37,618 nt of DNA, from assembly GCA_944390695.1 (NCBI GenBank), contig CALXQP010000028.1, positions 1-37,618 on the forward strand, written 5' to 3'. The notes under the pieces were generated by a model. It was not told the origin of the DNA. It was given only the letters and a program-made list of their open reading frames with translations, and did not search any database. Of the stretch, positions 1-8,100 are shown in pieces. The position numbers and the translations under genes were made by a program. Each line of letters starts with the position of its first letter. Position 1 is the first letter of the stretch. This DNA comes from an uncultured Clostridia bacterium. GTDB lineage: Bacteria; Bacillota; Clostridia; TANB77; CAG-508.

Positions 1-571
1 CTCCAAAAGGATGTACTTGCCAAATACTTGAAGTGAATTTTGCAATATGTTTTATTAATTCATCTTTATTTAGTTTTGAATAGTCAAATTCTTTTTCTTC
101 CTTAAAATCATAATCAAAATAACTTTCTATATCTTGATAATTTACATATTTAACAGTATCGCCATTAAGGATGTCCTCTTTTTTGGTAATATTATAATGT
201 CTGTAATTACCAGCAAAATCATAAATATCTTTAAATAAGAATTTATGAATATTCTTTAAAGTAATAGGACTAAAACCAAAACTTTTATCTTCTAACAGTT
301 GAGCTATTCTTAAAGAAACTAAATCACATTCTTTTTCTTTTTGAATGTTTATGTCATTAGCATTTTGTGTTTCATAATATGTTTTTAATAAGTTTTCTAC
401 TTCGTTATACTTTAATTCTCCATTAATATTTTTTTGAGATAGGTCTAATAAATATTTAGAAGGCTCTAAATTATCAACCTTATTTAATCCAATACCAGTG
501 TCCCAATATTCTTGTTTTTTTGTGGTATCAGTTGTTTCATTTTCAATTATATAATTTTCTTCATCAGACAT
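1..571 (-). CDS. Fic-family protein, N-terminal part (cut by window edge)
   Basis: The reading frame starts at an ATG (569-571) behind a GGAGG ribosome site at 579-583 and runs off the left edge after 190 residues. It starts MSDEENYIIENET and contains NIHKFLFKDIYDFAGNYR at about residues 105-122, the typical helix before a Fic core. The last visible residues are QVHPFG, the beginning of the HPFx(D/E)GN catalytic loop, with His187 as the presumed catalytic base. Fic proteins usually transfer AMP or another nucleotide part to hydroxyl side chains of target proteins. No antitoxin gene lies directly upstream and I see no clear (S/T)xxxE(G/N) inhibitory motif in the visible part. The promoter resembles that of the second Fic locus in this window. 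The family call is firm; substrate and toxicity are unknown. Confidence 0.85.
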   Translation of the reverse strand, partial: MSDEENYIIENETTDTTKKQEYWDTGIGLNKVDNLEPSKYLLDLSQKNINGELKYNEVENLLKTYYETQNANDINIQKEKECDLVSLRIAQLLEDKSFGFSPITLKNIHKFLFKDIYDFAGNYRHYNITKKEDILNGDTVKYVNYQDIESYFDYDFKEEKEFDYSKLNKDELIKHIAKFTSSIWQVHPFG

Positions 572-608
572 ATAAAAACCTCCTAAAACTTTTTAAAACT
601 ACTTTTAT

Positions 609-637
609 ATTATATCATAAAATGCTTAATATTACTA
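609..637 (-). promoter_or_regulatory. Probable promoter of the partial fic gene
   Basis: On the minus strand a perfect -10 TATAAT (609-614) lies 17 nt after a weak -35 TAGTAA (632-637). The same TAGTAA-17-TATAAT arrangement, with much the same spacer, precedes the vbhA-like antitoxin at 4295-4323. This suggests a shared origin or shared regulation. Confidence 0.5.
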
Positions 638-721
638 TATTTTAGCTATAATTCATATAAAATAATTTGGAAAAGAAGCAAGTAGTACTAGGCAAAATTA
701 ATCAATTTTTTTGAGACTAGG

Positions 722-1030
722 CTAATGCCTGTCGAAATAAAAATTGTATTTTCTTGAACTTCCTGAATCAACCTTTCCATCAAATGATAAAATATCTTTA
801 AAAAATTTATTATCCATAAATTGGATACTTTTTACAAAATCTACAAATATTTTATTTAGCTCTTGACAATCTATTAAACTTATGACTCTTTCATATGTTT
901 TTGCTGATGGAATTCCTCCTGTCAATTTTAAAATTTTGCCTCTCATCTTTTAACATCTTTGATTTTTCATTTAATTCTTTTAATTTTGATATTTCTATTT
1001 CTTTAATTTCCATTTTTTCTTTTGCTCCAT
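722..1030 (-). pseudogene. Remnant of an ISAs1-type transposase
   Basis: A 74-residue open stretch (722-946) reads GKILKLTGGIPSAKTYERV, then DILSFDGKVDSGSSRK. This matches the layout of ISAs1/H-repeat transposases: the GIPSxxTxxRV segment, then the xxIxxDGKxxRGS segment with the first catalytic Asp. Upstream, in another frame (947-1013), lies a Lys/Glu-rich piece beginning MEIKEIEISKLKEL that resembles an N-terminus of this family. The two frames do not join, the region between them looks shortened, and the protein stops right after the DGK motif, so the DDE catalytic core is missing. I infer an old insertion-sequence remnant. No terminal inverted repeats were recognised. The stretch 572-721 downstream holds only the fic promoter and leader. 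Confidence 0.7.
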
Positions 1031-1039
1031 TTCAAAGAT

Positions 1040-1068
1040 ATTATATCGTAAATTTTATACATTGTGAA
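1040..1068 (-). promoter_or_regulatory. Promoter-like sequence upstream of the transposase remnant
   Basis: On the minus strand TTCACA (1063-1068), a 17-nt spacer and TATAAT (1040-1045) form a credible sigma-A promoter pointing into the decayed transposase. It may be a leftover of the element. The remaining non-coding bases between 1069 and 1337 hold one terminator hairpin and nothing else I can assign. Confidence 0.45.
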
Positions 1069-1186
1069 CTGTTTTTATTGATTTTTATATCATTTTAGAA
1101 CTTCAAAAATTTTTTCATGTCTTTATCCTGTAAAAATTCCAATAAATAATTGATTCATATTCAAAAAGGCTTGTTTTGTGCAAAAA

Positions 1187-1232
1187 AATAAGTAAGAACT
1201 CTATTCTCTAATTTATTGAGCTCTTACTTATT
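1187..1232. terminator. Hairpin terminator downstream of the surface-protein gene
   Basis: A 15-bp stem with one mismatch (1187-1201 with 1218-1232; arm AATAAGTAAGAACTC) encloses a 16-nt loop. The left side is rich in A and the right side in T, so it can terminate transcription in both directions. It lies about 105 nt after the stop codon of the minus-strand gene ending at 1338. Confidence 0.65.
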
Positions 1233-1337
1233 TTTACTTATTTATTACTTTGGGACTTTTATATTAAATAATATAAGGCTTGTCAAGACCAGTGTATACC
1301 TACTTGCCGCACTTGTTTGTACTGTGTTTCAGAATGT

Positions 1338-3104
1338 CTACTTAACATAAAGTACTGTACGACACCCGAAAGCTGGATTGACACTATTGGGAAAGAAATT
1401 GAAACGACTGCCAGCTGGGCCACTGATGTTATAGTCGTAATAACCGCCACGAAGAATAATGTTGGAACCCACAGTCTCTAATGTCAATTCCCTTACATTT
1501 CCTGCCATGTCATATATATTATTCGCTTTCGTATATTCTGCACTTCCTGTTGGTATTAGGGTAGCTGTATTTATTTCTTTTACTACTACTTCTCCATTTG
1601 TATTTATATATTCAAATGTTGTATTATAATAATTTCCAAAATCTTTTGAATCATATCCTACTTCTCTGTATGTTAATTTTACTCCTCCTGTTGTTTCTGC
1701 TCCTACATCTACTAACCATTCTAATGTTGCATCCCATAATGATCCCCATATCATCGATGTTTTTATATTTTCATTTTCTCCTTTTAGCCCTTTACATTTT
1801 TCATACATTTTATACCAACTTTGATAATTTATATCTGTTTCCATTTTTCTTACTACTGCTTTTTCAGATACTAATCCCGTTTCATATCTTCCTATATAAA
1901 ATCCTCCATATTTTTCTACACTTTTTATCATTTCATAATAATTTTCTTCCATTTCTTCTGCTAACATTCTATATCTGGTTCCTTCATTTATGTAACTTGG
2001 TATTTGAGAATCTATATCATAGTTCGTTAAGTTTCTTATAACATCTGGTTCTCTATAATTTGTAGCTGATTTTATATTTATTTTTCCTTCTACTTCTTCC
2101 CAATTATTCGCTGTTCTTCCTGAACCTGAATAATTATATAGCTTGCCCCACAACTTTCCATTTTCATCTACTCCATATATTTCATCTATATTTTCTATTG
2201 GTACCCACACATATTGGTTTACTGTTTTCTGCAATTCAAATATTTTTTCATCTACTACTTCACTTGCTTGTGCTTCTATTTCTGCTGCATTTTCTTCTAT
2301 TTCATTTAGTTGCTTTATATTACTTGTTTCTATTTTACTTGTATTTTCTGTTTGATTTTCTTCTGCTTTTTCACTTATTTCACTTTTTATAGTTTCAGCT
2401 TGTTTCTCTTCTACATTACTCTCTTTTCCTTGTTGTTCATTTTCTTCATTTTCTAATTTTTGGTTCTGGTCTGTACTTATTTCATTTTTTACTTCTTTAT
2501 CCTCTATTATAGGCTCATTTTCAGTTGAAGTTTCATTATTTCGCGCACTTTCTATTGGTTCTTCCACTTTTTCTTCATCTATGCTTCCATCTAAAGCTTC
2601 TTCTGTTTGGTCTTGAATCACCTCTTCTGTACTATTTCCCTCCTTAATCTCTTCTTGTTCTGCATTTTCATCCTGTGCTTCAGACTGCACTTCTGATTGG
2701 GTTTCAACTGTCTCTACTGTTTCTACTGTCTCTTCTGCCAAAACCTGGTTCCAATCTATATCTCCTTCATATATTACAAATCCTCCACTTACTGTTGTCT
2801 CTCCTTCTATTTGTGAAGCTGAATATCCTTTTGGTACTGGCACTTTTATTGGGTTTCCATCTTCTCCAATTTCGCTACTTTCTACCCATACCACATGTTC
2901 ATTCTTTTCCTCTTCTTCTGCCATTACATTTTTCTCTTCTCCACTCATCACTGTTGTTATTACTTCTACTGCTGTTATTGTGGTTATAGCTACTATGGCT
3001 AGAATTACTATTAGCATTGTTGCACTTAAATTTAATCTTATTACTATTGGCTCATTTGACTTCCTTTTTCTTTTTTCAATCCTTTTCTTTTCTAATTTAC
3101 TCAT
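1338..3104 (-). CDS. Membrane-anchored surface protein with acidic linker and SUMF1/C-type-lectin-like C-terminal domain
   Basis: The 588-residue protein has a short basic cytoplasmic N-terminus, one membrane segment at about residues 24-50, and an extracytoplasmic part starting with VPVPKGYSASQIEGETTVSG and GGFVIYEG. Then follow some 150 residues of Glu/Thr/Gln-rich linker, including VETVETVET. The last 250 residues start near QYVWVPIENIDEIYG and have the formylglycine-generating-enzyme (SUMF1) fold signature: YDMAGNVRELT, LRGGYY, and a final FGCRTVLYVK. This fold is used both by FGE-like enzymes and by DGR target proteins. The last 38 codons use C/T-ending, GC-richer codons unlike the rest of the gene. 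The start is the ATG at 3102-3104 with an AAAGGAGG ribosome site. I infer a display or ligand-binding protein rather than a sulfatase activator, because no sulfatase is nearby. Confidence 0.75.
   Translation of the reverse strand: MSKLEKKRIEKRKRKSNEPIVIRLNLSATMLIVILAIVAITTITAVEVITTVMSGEEKNVMAEEEEKNEHVVWVESSEIGEDGNPIKVPVPKGYSASQIEGETTVSGGFVIYEGDIDWNQVLAEETVETVETVETQSEVQSEAQDENAEQEEIKEGNSTEEVIQDQTEEALDGSIDEEKVEEPIESARNNETSTENEPIIEDKEVKNEISTDQNQKLENEENEQQGKESNVEEKQAETIKSEISEKAEENQTENTSKIETSNIKQLNEIEENAAEIEAQASEVVDEKIFELQKTVNQYVWVPIENIDEIYGVDENGKLWGKLYNYSGSGRTANNWEEVEGKINIKSATNYREPDVIRNLTNYDIDSQIPSYINEGTRYRMLAEEMEENYYEMIKSVEKYGGFYIGRYETGLVSEKAVVRKMETDINYQSWYKMYEKCKGLKGENENIKTSMIWGSLWDATLEWLVDVGAETTGGVKLTYREVGYDSKDFGNYYNTTFEYINTNGEVVVKEINTATLIPTGSAEYTKANNIYDMAGNVRELTLETVGSNIILRGGYYDYNISGPAGSRFNFFPNSVNPAFGCRTVLYVK
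1341..1451 (-). other. Candidate DGR variable region at the gene's 3' end
   Basis: After LRGG the codons are TAT TAC GAC TAT AAC ATC, then AGT; further on come TTC AAT TTC TTT and AAT AGT GTC AAT. Nearly all end in C or T, as expected when AAC/AAT codons of a template repeat are mutated at adenines during mutagenic retrohoming. The segment sits exactly at the C-terminus of a SUMF1/C-lectin-type domain, the usual place for a DGR variable region. Its composition differs from the AT-rich rest of the gene. No reverse transcriptase or template repeat was found in the window, so this is an inference from one sequence. Confidence 0.5.
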
Positions 3105-3144
3105 TTGTGCCTCCTTTTCTAGTTTTTACCATTTTTATTACGAC

Positions 3145-3195
3145 AAAAAGGCTTTGTGTATTATGTTAATTGCATAATACATCCAAAGCCTTTTT
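3145..3195. terminator. Long hairpin about 40 nt upstream of the surface-protein start
   Basis: AAAAAGGCTTTG and TGTATTATG (3145-3165) pair with CATAATACA and CAAAGCCTTTTT (3173-3195). The stem is about 21 bp with one bulge and a 7-nt loop. On the minus strand it ends in CCTTTTTG, so it works as an intrinsic terminator. It lies between any upstream promoter and the gene starting at 3104, so it either ends upstream transcripts or acts as a leader attenuator. A smaller hairpin (AAAGCA/TGCTTT) lies next to it at about 3213-3235. Confidence 0.6.
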
Positions 3196-3269
3196 ATTAT
3201 TTTCACTTAATAAAGCACTATTTCTACTGCTTTTTAATTTTTTTATTTTATTATTTTCTAAATATACCG

Positions 3270-3291
3270 GTGTGTGTGTGTGTGTGTGTGT
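3270..3291. repeat. (GT)11 dinucleotide microsatellite
   Basis: Eleven uninterrupted GT units lie 166 nt upstream of the start codon of the surface-protein gene. Such a pure dinucleotide tract is unusual in an AT-rich clostridial intergenic region and is a typical substrate for slipped-strand length change. The rest of 3105-3408 holds the hairpin above and AT-rich sequence without a convincing gene. Confidence 0.95.
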
Positions 3292-3404
3292 ACAGCCCCA
3301 AGGGTTTCAAGTCTCATCTTTTTGTTCTCCTTTTCTTTTTCTTTTGATATTTTCTACTACTACAATTATACATATTATTTATATTTTCGTCAACTACTTT
3401 TTTT

Positions 3405-3504
3405 TGCCAATTTGGTGCCGGTTCTCTTTTTGCCTTTTTGTTCCTGTGCCGCTTGGCTAGCTGGTTTGCGCCATTTTGTTAATTTGGTGCCGGTTCTCTT
3501 TTTT
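3405..3504 (+). repeat. Dispersed GGTGCCGGTTCTC repeat, copy A (two cores 72 nt apart)
   Basis: The core GGTGCCGGTTCTCTTTTT, preceded by AATTT, occurs at 3409-3431 and again at 3481-3503. The spacer between cores contains GCCGCTTGGCTAGCTGG. Copy B at 4342-4449 has the same two cores at the same 72-nt spacing and only about five differences in the spacer. Related cores occur at 37392-37618. The repeat is GC-richer than its surroundings. It overlaps the 3' end of the fic gene and supplies that protein's last residues. Confidence 0.9.
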
Positions 3505-4078
3505 CTAAACATTTAAAAATTATATCTGTTAAACTTGTAGTATCAATAACTGATTTTATACATGCATTTAATAAGTCAGTAGATAATACTAAATTAAAAT
3601 TTAAGTAGTAATTATTTTTCAAAGCTAATTGTCTTATAAATTCCCTTATAGTTCTGCCATTTCCTTCACGGAAAGGATGTAAAACATTTAATTCAGCTGT
3701 GTAATAGGCCAACCTCTCCGCTAATTCCTGTTTGTCTAAATTCTGCAAATAATTTTCGCTTTTTAAATTATATAATAATTTATTTAATTCACTTTCTATA
3801 TATTCCCATTCAGCAAATCTAAAATTATCTTTAGCAATATTTTCTGTTCTAAATAGTCCAGCAAATAAATATATTTCATCAAAAAGGAATCTGTGTATAT
3901 TTGAAAAATGAATTATGTCAAAATTTCCGCTGGTCCCTTGCTTTTCAAGGCTTAATAATTTTATGGCAACTGTTGCTTTTTCGTATTTTTCAAGTAATTT
4001 TGCGTCTTTTATATCTAATTTATTTACTAAAATATTAGTTCCTTTATAGCAATATATAGAATCTCTTGCTTCATACAT
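3479..4078 (-). CDS. Fic-domain toxin of a VbhT/VbhA-like toxin-antitoxin pair
   Basis: The 199-residue protein has a complete Fic catalytic loop HPFREGNGRTIR (residues 134-145): His134 as base, Glu138 for the metal, and Asn140, Arg142 and Arg145 for nucleotide binding. Upstream is IHRFLFDEIYLFAGLFR (about 61-77), the usual preceding helix. Fic toxins of this class AMPylate target proteins, often topoisomerases, and stop growth unless inhibited. The start codon lies 3 nt after the stop of a small antitoxin gene, so the two are translationally coupled. The last residues (REPAPN, 194-199) and the stop codon are encoded by the dispersed repeat at 3481-3503. The natural C-terminus may therefore have been replaced, although the catalytic core is intact. 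Family and catalytic motif are certain; the target is unknown. Confidence 0.92.
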   Translation of the reverse strand: MYEARDSIYCYKGTNILVNKLDIKDAKLLEKYEKATVAIKLLSLEKQGTSGNFDIIHFSNIHRFLFDEIYLFAGLFRTENIAKDNFRFAEWEYIESELNKLLYNLKSENYLQNLDKQELAERLAYYTAELNVLHPFREGNGRTIREFIRQLALKNNYYLNFNLVLSTDLLNACIKSVIDTTSLTDIIFKCLEKREPAPN

Positions 4079-4081
4079 AAT

Positions 4082-4255
4082 TTATACCTTTCTTAAAATC
4101 ATATTTTTTATTAAATTCATCGCTTCTTCCATTGATATTTTATCATCAGCAAAGTCTTCCAATAATTTAATATCTGAATCGCTTAATTTTTGATTTTCAA
4201 CAGCCATAGTAGCTTTTATATTGTTTATTATTTTATTTTTCTCTTCTCTTGTCAT
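4082..4255 (-). CDS. VbhA-like antitoxin of the Fic toxin
   Basis: This 57-residue protein starts with ATG at 4253-4255 behind an AAAGGAGATC ribosome site: MTREEKNKIINNIKATMAVE, then NQKLSDSDIKLLEDFADDKI and SMEEAMNLI. It carries the Fic inhibitory motif (S/T)xxxE(G/N) as TMAVEN at residues 16-21; in class I Fic systems that Glu blocks the ATP-binding Arg of the toxin. The C-terminal half, LLEDFADDKISMEEA, matches the usual VbhA-domain pattern. It ends 3 nt before the fic start, giving antitoxin-first operon order. The fit of size, motif and position makes the call strong. Confidence 0.88.
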   Translation of the reverse strand: MTREEKNKIINNIKATMAVENQKLSDSDIKLLEDFADDKISMEEAMNLIKNMILRKV

Positions 4256-4294
4256 ATAAAGATCTCCTTTTAATTAAATTCTAACTACTTCTTT

Positions 4295-4323
4295 ATTATA
4301 TCATAAAATACCAAAAATTACTA
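4295..4323 (-). promoter_or_regulatory. Promoter of the antitoxin-toxin operon
   Basis: On the minus strand -35 TAGTAA (4318-4323), 17 nt, and -10 TATAAT (4295-4300). Elements and spacer closely match the promoter of the other fic gene at 609-637: both have GTAAT before and ATTTTATGA directly before the -10. The leader to the antitoxin start is about 35 nt. Confidence 0.6.
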
Positions 4324-4341
4324 TACTTTCAGTTATTTATT

Positions 4342-4449
4342 TGTTAATTTGGTGCCGGTTCTCTTTTTGCCTTTTTGTTTCTGTGCCGCTCGTCTAGCTG
4401 GTTTGCGTCATTTTGCTAATTTGGTGCCGGTTCTCTTTTTGCCTTTTTT
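4342..4449 (+). repeat. Dispersed GGTGCCGGTTCTC repeat, copy B
   Basis: Two cores (4346-4368 and 4418-4440) stand 72 nt apart with a spacer almost identical to copy A. Copies A and B are direct repeats that bracket the Fic/VbhA locus. The right edge of copy B abuts the truncated CotJC gene. Confidence 0.9.
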
Positions 4450-4458
4450 TCTTACTAG

Positions 4459-4794
4459 ATAAATAACAAACACACACCACATGGTGTAGATGTATATCCA
4501 CAATCTGCTGGTGGAGTTCCATTTACAGCATCATATATTGCATGTAAAGGAGATGCAATTGCCAACTTGCAAGAAGACTTAGCTGCAGAGCAAAAAGCTC
4601 GTGCAACATATGAAAAACTTATCAATCTTTGTAGAGATAATCCTGATGTTGTTGATCCACTTCGCTTCTTAAGAGAAAGGGAAGTTGTTCACTTCCAAAG
4701 ATTTGGTGAAGCTCTTAGAGGTGTTCAAGATAAACTTGCTGAAAAGAAATTCTATATGAATGATGGTTCTTGCATTTGTCTTGAAAACAAATAA
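4459..4794 (+). pseudogene. 5'-truncated CotJC / manganese catalase-family gene
   Basis: The open frame from 4459 reads PHGVDVYPQSAGGVPFTASY, then DLAAEQKARATYEKLI, LRFLREREVVHFQRFGEAL, and ends SCICLENK. This is the C-terminal half of CotJC-type manganese catalases, spore-coat proteins of about 190-200 residues. The AEQKA and REREVVHxQRFGE helices carry the second pair of metal ligands (Glu and His). A TAG lies in frame at 4456-4458, and beyond it is repeat copy B, so the first 80-90 residues with the other ligands are missing. There is no ribosome site or plausible start. It is most likely inactive, cut by a rearrangement at the repeat. It is one of only two plus-strand genes in the window. 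Confidence 0.85.
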
Positions 4795-4823
4795 AAAATT
4801 AAAGAAAGCACTCAAAAAAATCA

Positions 4824-4872
4824 AAGTGCACCCAAACTATTAGATAAAAAGTTTAACAGTTATGGTGCACTT
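4824..4872. other. Inverted repeat after the CotJC remnant
   Basis: AAGTGCACC (4824-4832) pairs with GGTGCACTT (4864-4872), with AAACT/AGTTT pairing further inside. No T-run follows on the plus strand, so a terminator role is doubtful. Apart from this, the structured repeat at 4924 and AT-rich repeats near 5110, I see nothing in 4795-5141. Confidence 0.5.
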
Positions 4873-4923
4873 CAAAAATAATCTCTTTAATAAATTATTT
4901 AATTTTCGACTTTTGAATAATCC

Positions 4924-5082
4924 TTATATATTTTGAAAAAATTACGAGTGTGACCAGAGTAGTATTACAAATTCATGCGCAAAAGGCATAAAGGGTCCTG
5001 TCTTCGGGTATAGTTGTGCCTTTTGCATTAGAATTTGTTAACGTTACGTTGGGTAGCCGAGGAATTTATGAAAAATATATAA
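4924..5082. repeat. 159-nt structured element, copy 1 (candidate ncRNA or MITE)
   Basis: This copy is the same length as 11813-11971, with no gap and about ten substitutions. Predicted folding by eye: a terminal stem TTATATATTTT/AAAATATATAA, an inner stem TTACAAATTC/GAATTTGT, a perfect 10-bp stem GCAAAAGGCA (4979-4988)/TGCCTTTTGC (5017-5026), and an apical CCTG-TCTT-CGGG hairpin. Conserved blocks such as GTGTGACCAGAGTAGT, GGGTCCTGTCTTCGGGTAT and GTTAACGTTACG lie in and between stems. No protein is encoded. I do not recognise it as a known riboswitch or ribozyme. The transcribed strand is undecided. Confidence 0.75.
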
Positions 5083-5109
5083 TGATATGGCAAATGCCGA
5101 ACTTAAATT

Positions 5110-5160
5110 CAATTAATATTCAATTAATATTTAATAAATATTTAATTAATATTTAATAAA
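5110..5160. repeat. Short AT-rich direct repeats at the addA 3' end
   Basis: Units related to ATTTAATTAATATTTAATAA recur several times and run across the stop codon of addA. This may be simple slippage; no function is inferred. Confidence 0.5.
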
Positions 5161-8100
5161 ATTTCTTTATCAAAAAAAGTTGAATAAATATATATTTTAT
5201 CCACTTTTCTTTCAAGTGCATTTTCTAAAGCCATTTTATATAAATCTAATTGGACTTTATATTTATTAATTAAAAATTGTTCATTATTATTTTCTACAAA
5301 ATCAGTCTTAAAATCAACTAATATTAATTCATCATTTTCATTTATATAATATAAATCTATAACACCTTGTGTTAAAATATTTTCATCAACATCTTGCATA
5401 TAAATCTCTTTTGCAGGAATAGAAATATAAAAAGGTCTTTCTCTTTCTACTTTTTTCGCATTAGTTATTTCTTTCCAAATTTTAGATTTAGTAAATTGGA
5501 CTATTTTGTTTATATTTATCGCTTCAGCTTCTTTTGAAGTTATAATTTTCTTAAACTCTAAACTTTCCACTAATTTTTTGACATCATTATAATTATATTC
5601 ATTTTTGCTCAAATCTAATTTTTGCATACATAAATGGATTAGTGTTCCTTTTTGTGCATTTGTTATTTTTATATCTTCATCTGTTTGTAAAAATTTTGGA
5701 AGCTCTAGCTTTATTTCATTATTCAAAACTTCAAAAGAATTAGATTCATCTATTTTTCCAATATGTTGTTTAATTTCTGTAACAGATGTTTTAGTTGGTA
5801 TAATACTTGAATTTTTGTAAAAATACTCATATTCCAAAATATCTATTATTTTTTTCTGTTCTTCTTTATTTATTGAAATTTGCTCTAATTTCTTTAAGAT
5901 TTGATCACTAATATTTTCTTGCTTTTTTTCTTTTTGTTTATACATTTCTAAAACTTCACTTTTAGTATATGTGTTTATTATTGCTAAATCTTTTATACTT
6001 TCTTGATTATATATATATACTAGTTTTATCCATTCTAAATATGATTTACATTTTTTAAGTAAAATATAATTTAGTTTATTATATTTATATATCATTTCTT
6101 CTAAATCTTTTTGTTTTTTAGAAGTACTATAACCTGTAATAAATAGTTTTTCTTTAGCTCTTGTTAGAGCAACATATAAAACTCTCATTTCTTCTGATAA
6201 AGTTTCTAACATTATTTGATTTCTCATGGCTTGTTTTGATAATGTATCATATTCAATTTGCATATCATAATCTATGTATTTTACACCTATACCAATCTCA
6301 GGATGTAATAAAATTTTATTATTTAAATCTTGCAAATTAAATTGTTTTCCTGTACTTGATAAAAATACAACTGGAAATTCAAGACCTTTACTTTTATGAA
6401 TACTCATAATTCTTATTACATCATCATTTTCTCCAATAACTTTTGCAGAATCCATGTCTTTACTACTTGTTTTTATTTTATTTATATAATTTATAAAATT
6501 AAATAATCCTTTAAAACTTATATTTTCACATTGTTTTGCATGTTCAAATAACATTTTTAAATTCGCTTGCCTTAATTCTCCATTTGTCATAAGACCCACA
6601 TAATTGTAATAACCTGTATCATTATAGATTTTCCAAATAAGTTCATCTAAACTTAAATATTCTTGTTCTTTTCTCCACATTTCTAAATTATCTAAAAATG
6701 TCTCGATTTTTTTTCTTAATTTTGGGTCTACATCTTTTTTGGCTTTTAGTATTGTATTATAAAAATTGTCATATTTGTCACTTAATCTTATTTGAACAAG
6801 TTCATTATCTGTAAAGCCTCCAATTACTGATCTCATAACTGCAACTAATGGAATATCTTGTAATGGATTATCAATTATTTTTAATAAACTTATTATTGTT
6901 TGAATTTCTATACTTTCCAGATATTCTGCTGATGCATCACTAAAAACTGGCATTCCTAAATTCAAAATTTCTTTTTCAAATATTGGTGCAGATTCTTTTG
7001 TAGATCTTAATAAAATAACTATATCTTTATATTTAATATCTCTTTTTTCTTGTTTTTTTGGATCATATATTTGAAACTTTTCATCAATTAAACTTTTTAT
7101 TTTATTTGCCACAAATCTAGCTTCTAATTCAATATCTTCTACTCTTTCTTTTATTTCTTCATCTTCTTCGCTTTTTTCTTGGTTATCTTGATATTCTGGC
7201 TCTTCTTCAATATCATCGATATTTAATATGTCTATTTCAGCTCTTAAATCTTGATTTGTATTTTCATAATTTGCCCCTAAATTCAAATATTCCTCTGTGG
7301 TATAATTTAATTCTCCAAGTTCTTCACTCATAATATTTGCAAATATCATATTAGAAAAATCTAGTACTTCTTTTCTACTTCTAAAATTTTTAAATAATTG
7401 TATTTTCAAATCTTCAGTTTCACTTTTATTATGTTTAGTTTTATAATTTTTATATTTACTTAAAAACAAGTCTGGTCTTGCTTGTCTAAATTTATAGATA
7501 CTTTGCTTAACATCTCCTACCATAAAAATATTATTTCCTCTTGATATTGATGTTAAAATATATTCTTGTACTAAATTACTGTCTTGATATTCATCTATAG
7601 CTATTTCTGCAAATTTTTCTTGATATTTTTTTGCTATTTCTGTTGGTACATATTTTCCATTTTCTTCTTTTAATAAAATTTTTAATGCAAAATGTTCTAT
7701 ATCACTAAAATCTACTATGTTCTTTTCTTTTTTTCTTTTTTCAAATTTTTCTCCAAATTCTAAAATAATTTTTTCTAATTTTTTTAAAATATTGTACATA
7801 TTATTTATATCTTCATTTGCTTCTATTGAATTAAATATTAATATTTTATCTGTTATCTTCTTTATACTATTCTTTACTCCATCTCTTGCAATTTTTGCAA
7901 TATCTTTTGCTTCAATTGTTATTTTTTTATCTGTTACCCATGTTTTAAATTTAATATTTGATGATATTGAATATGCTTTATCCCAAGAATCTAAATTCAT
8001 TTTTAACATTTCAAGTTGTTCAATATCATCATTTATTATTTGCCAATATTTTTCAAGTTCTGAATATTTACCTAAATTACTTTTTTCTGCTTTTAATTTT

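Noticed and set aside
895..1098. 67-codon plus-strand frame rich in Phe/Ser/Leu
   Set aside because: Opposite strand of the transposase remnant; no ribosome site or similarity.
1598..2989. Plus-strand Leu/Phe-rich open frames opposite the surface-protein gene
   Set aside because: Shadow of the Glu/Lys-rich minus-strand coding sequence; no starts with ribosome sites.
3156..3516. Plus-strand frames containing CVCVCV
   Set aside because: Translation of the GT microsatellite and of repeat copy A; no conserved protein.
4924..5082. Considered TPP, purine, glmS and other familiar riboswitches or ribozymes for the structured element
   Set aside because: Core motifs do not match, and the element does not sit in a consistent position before genes.
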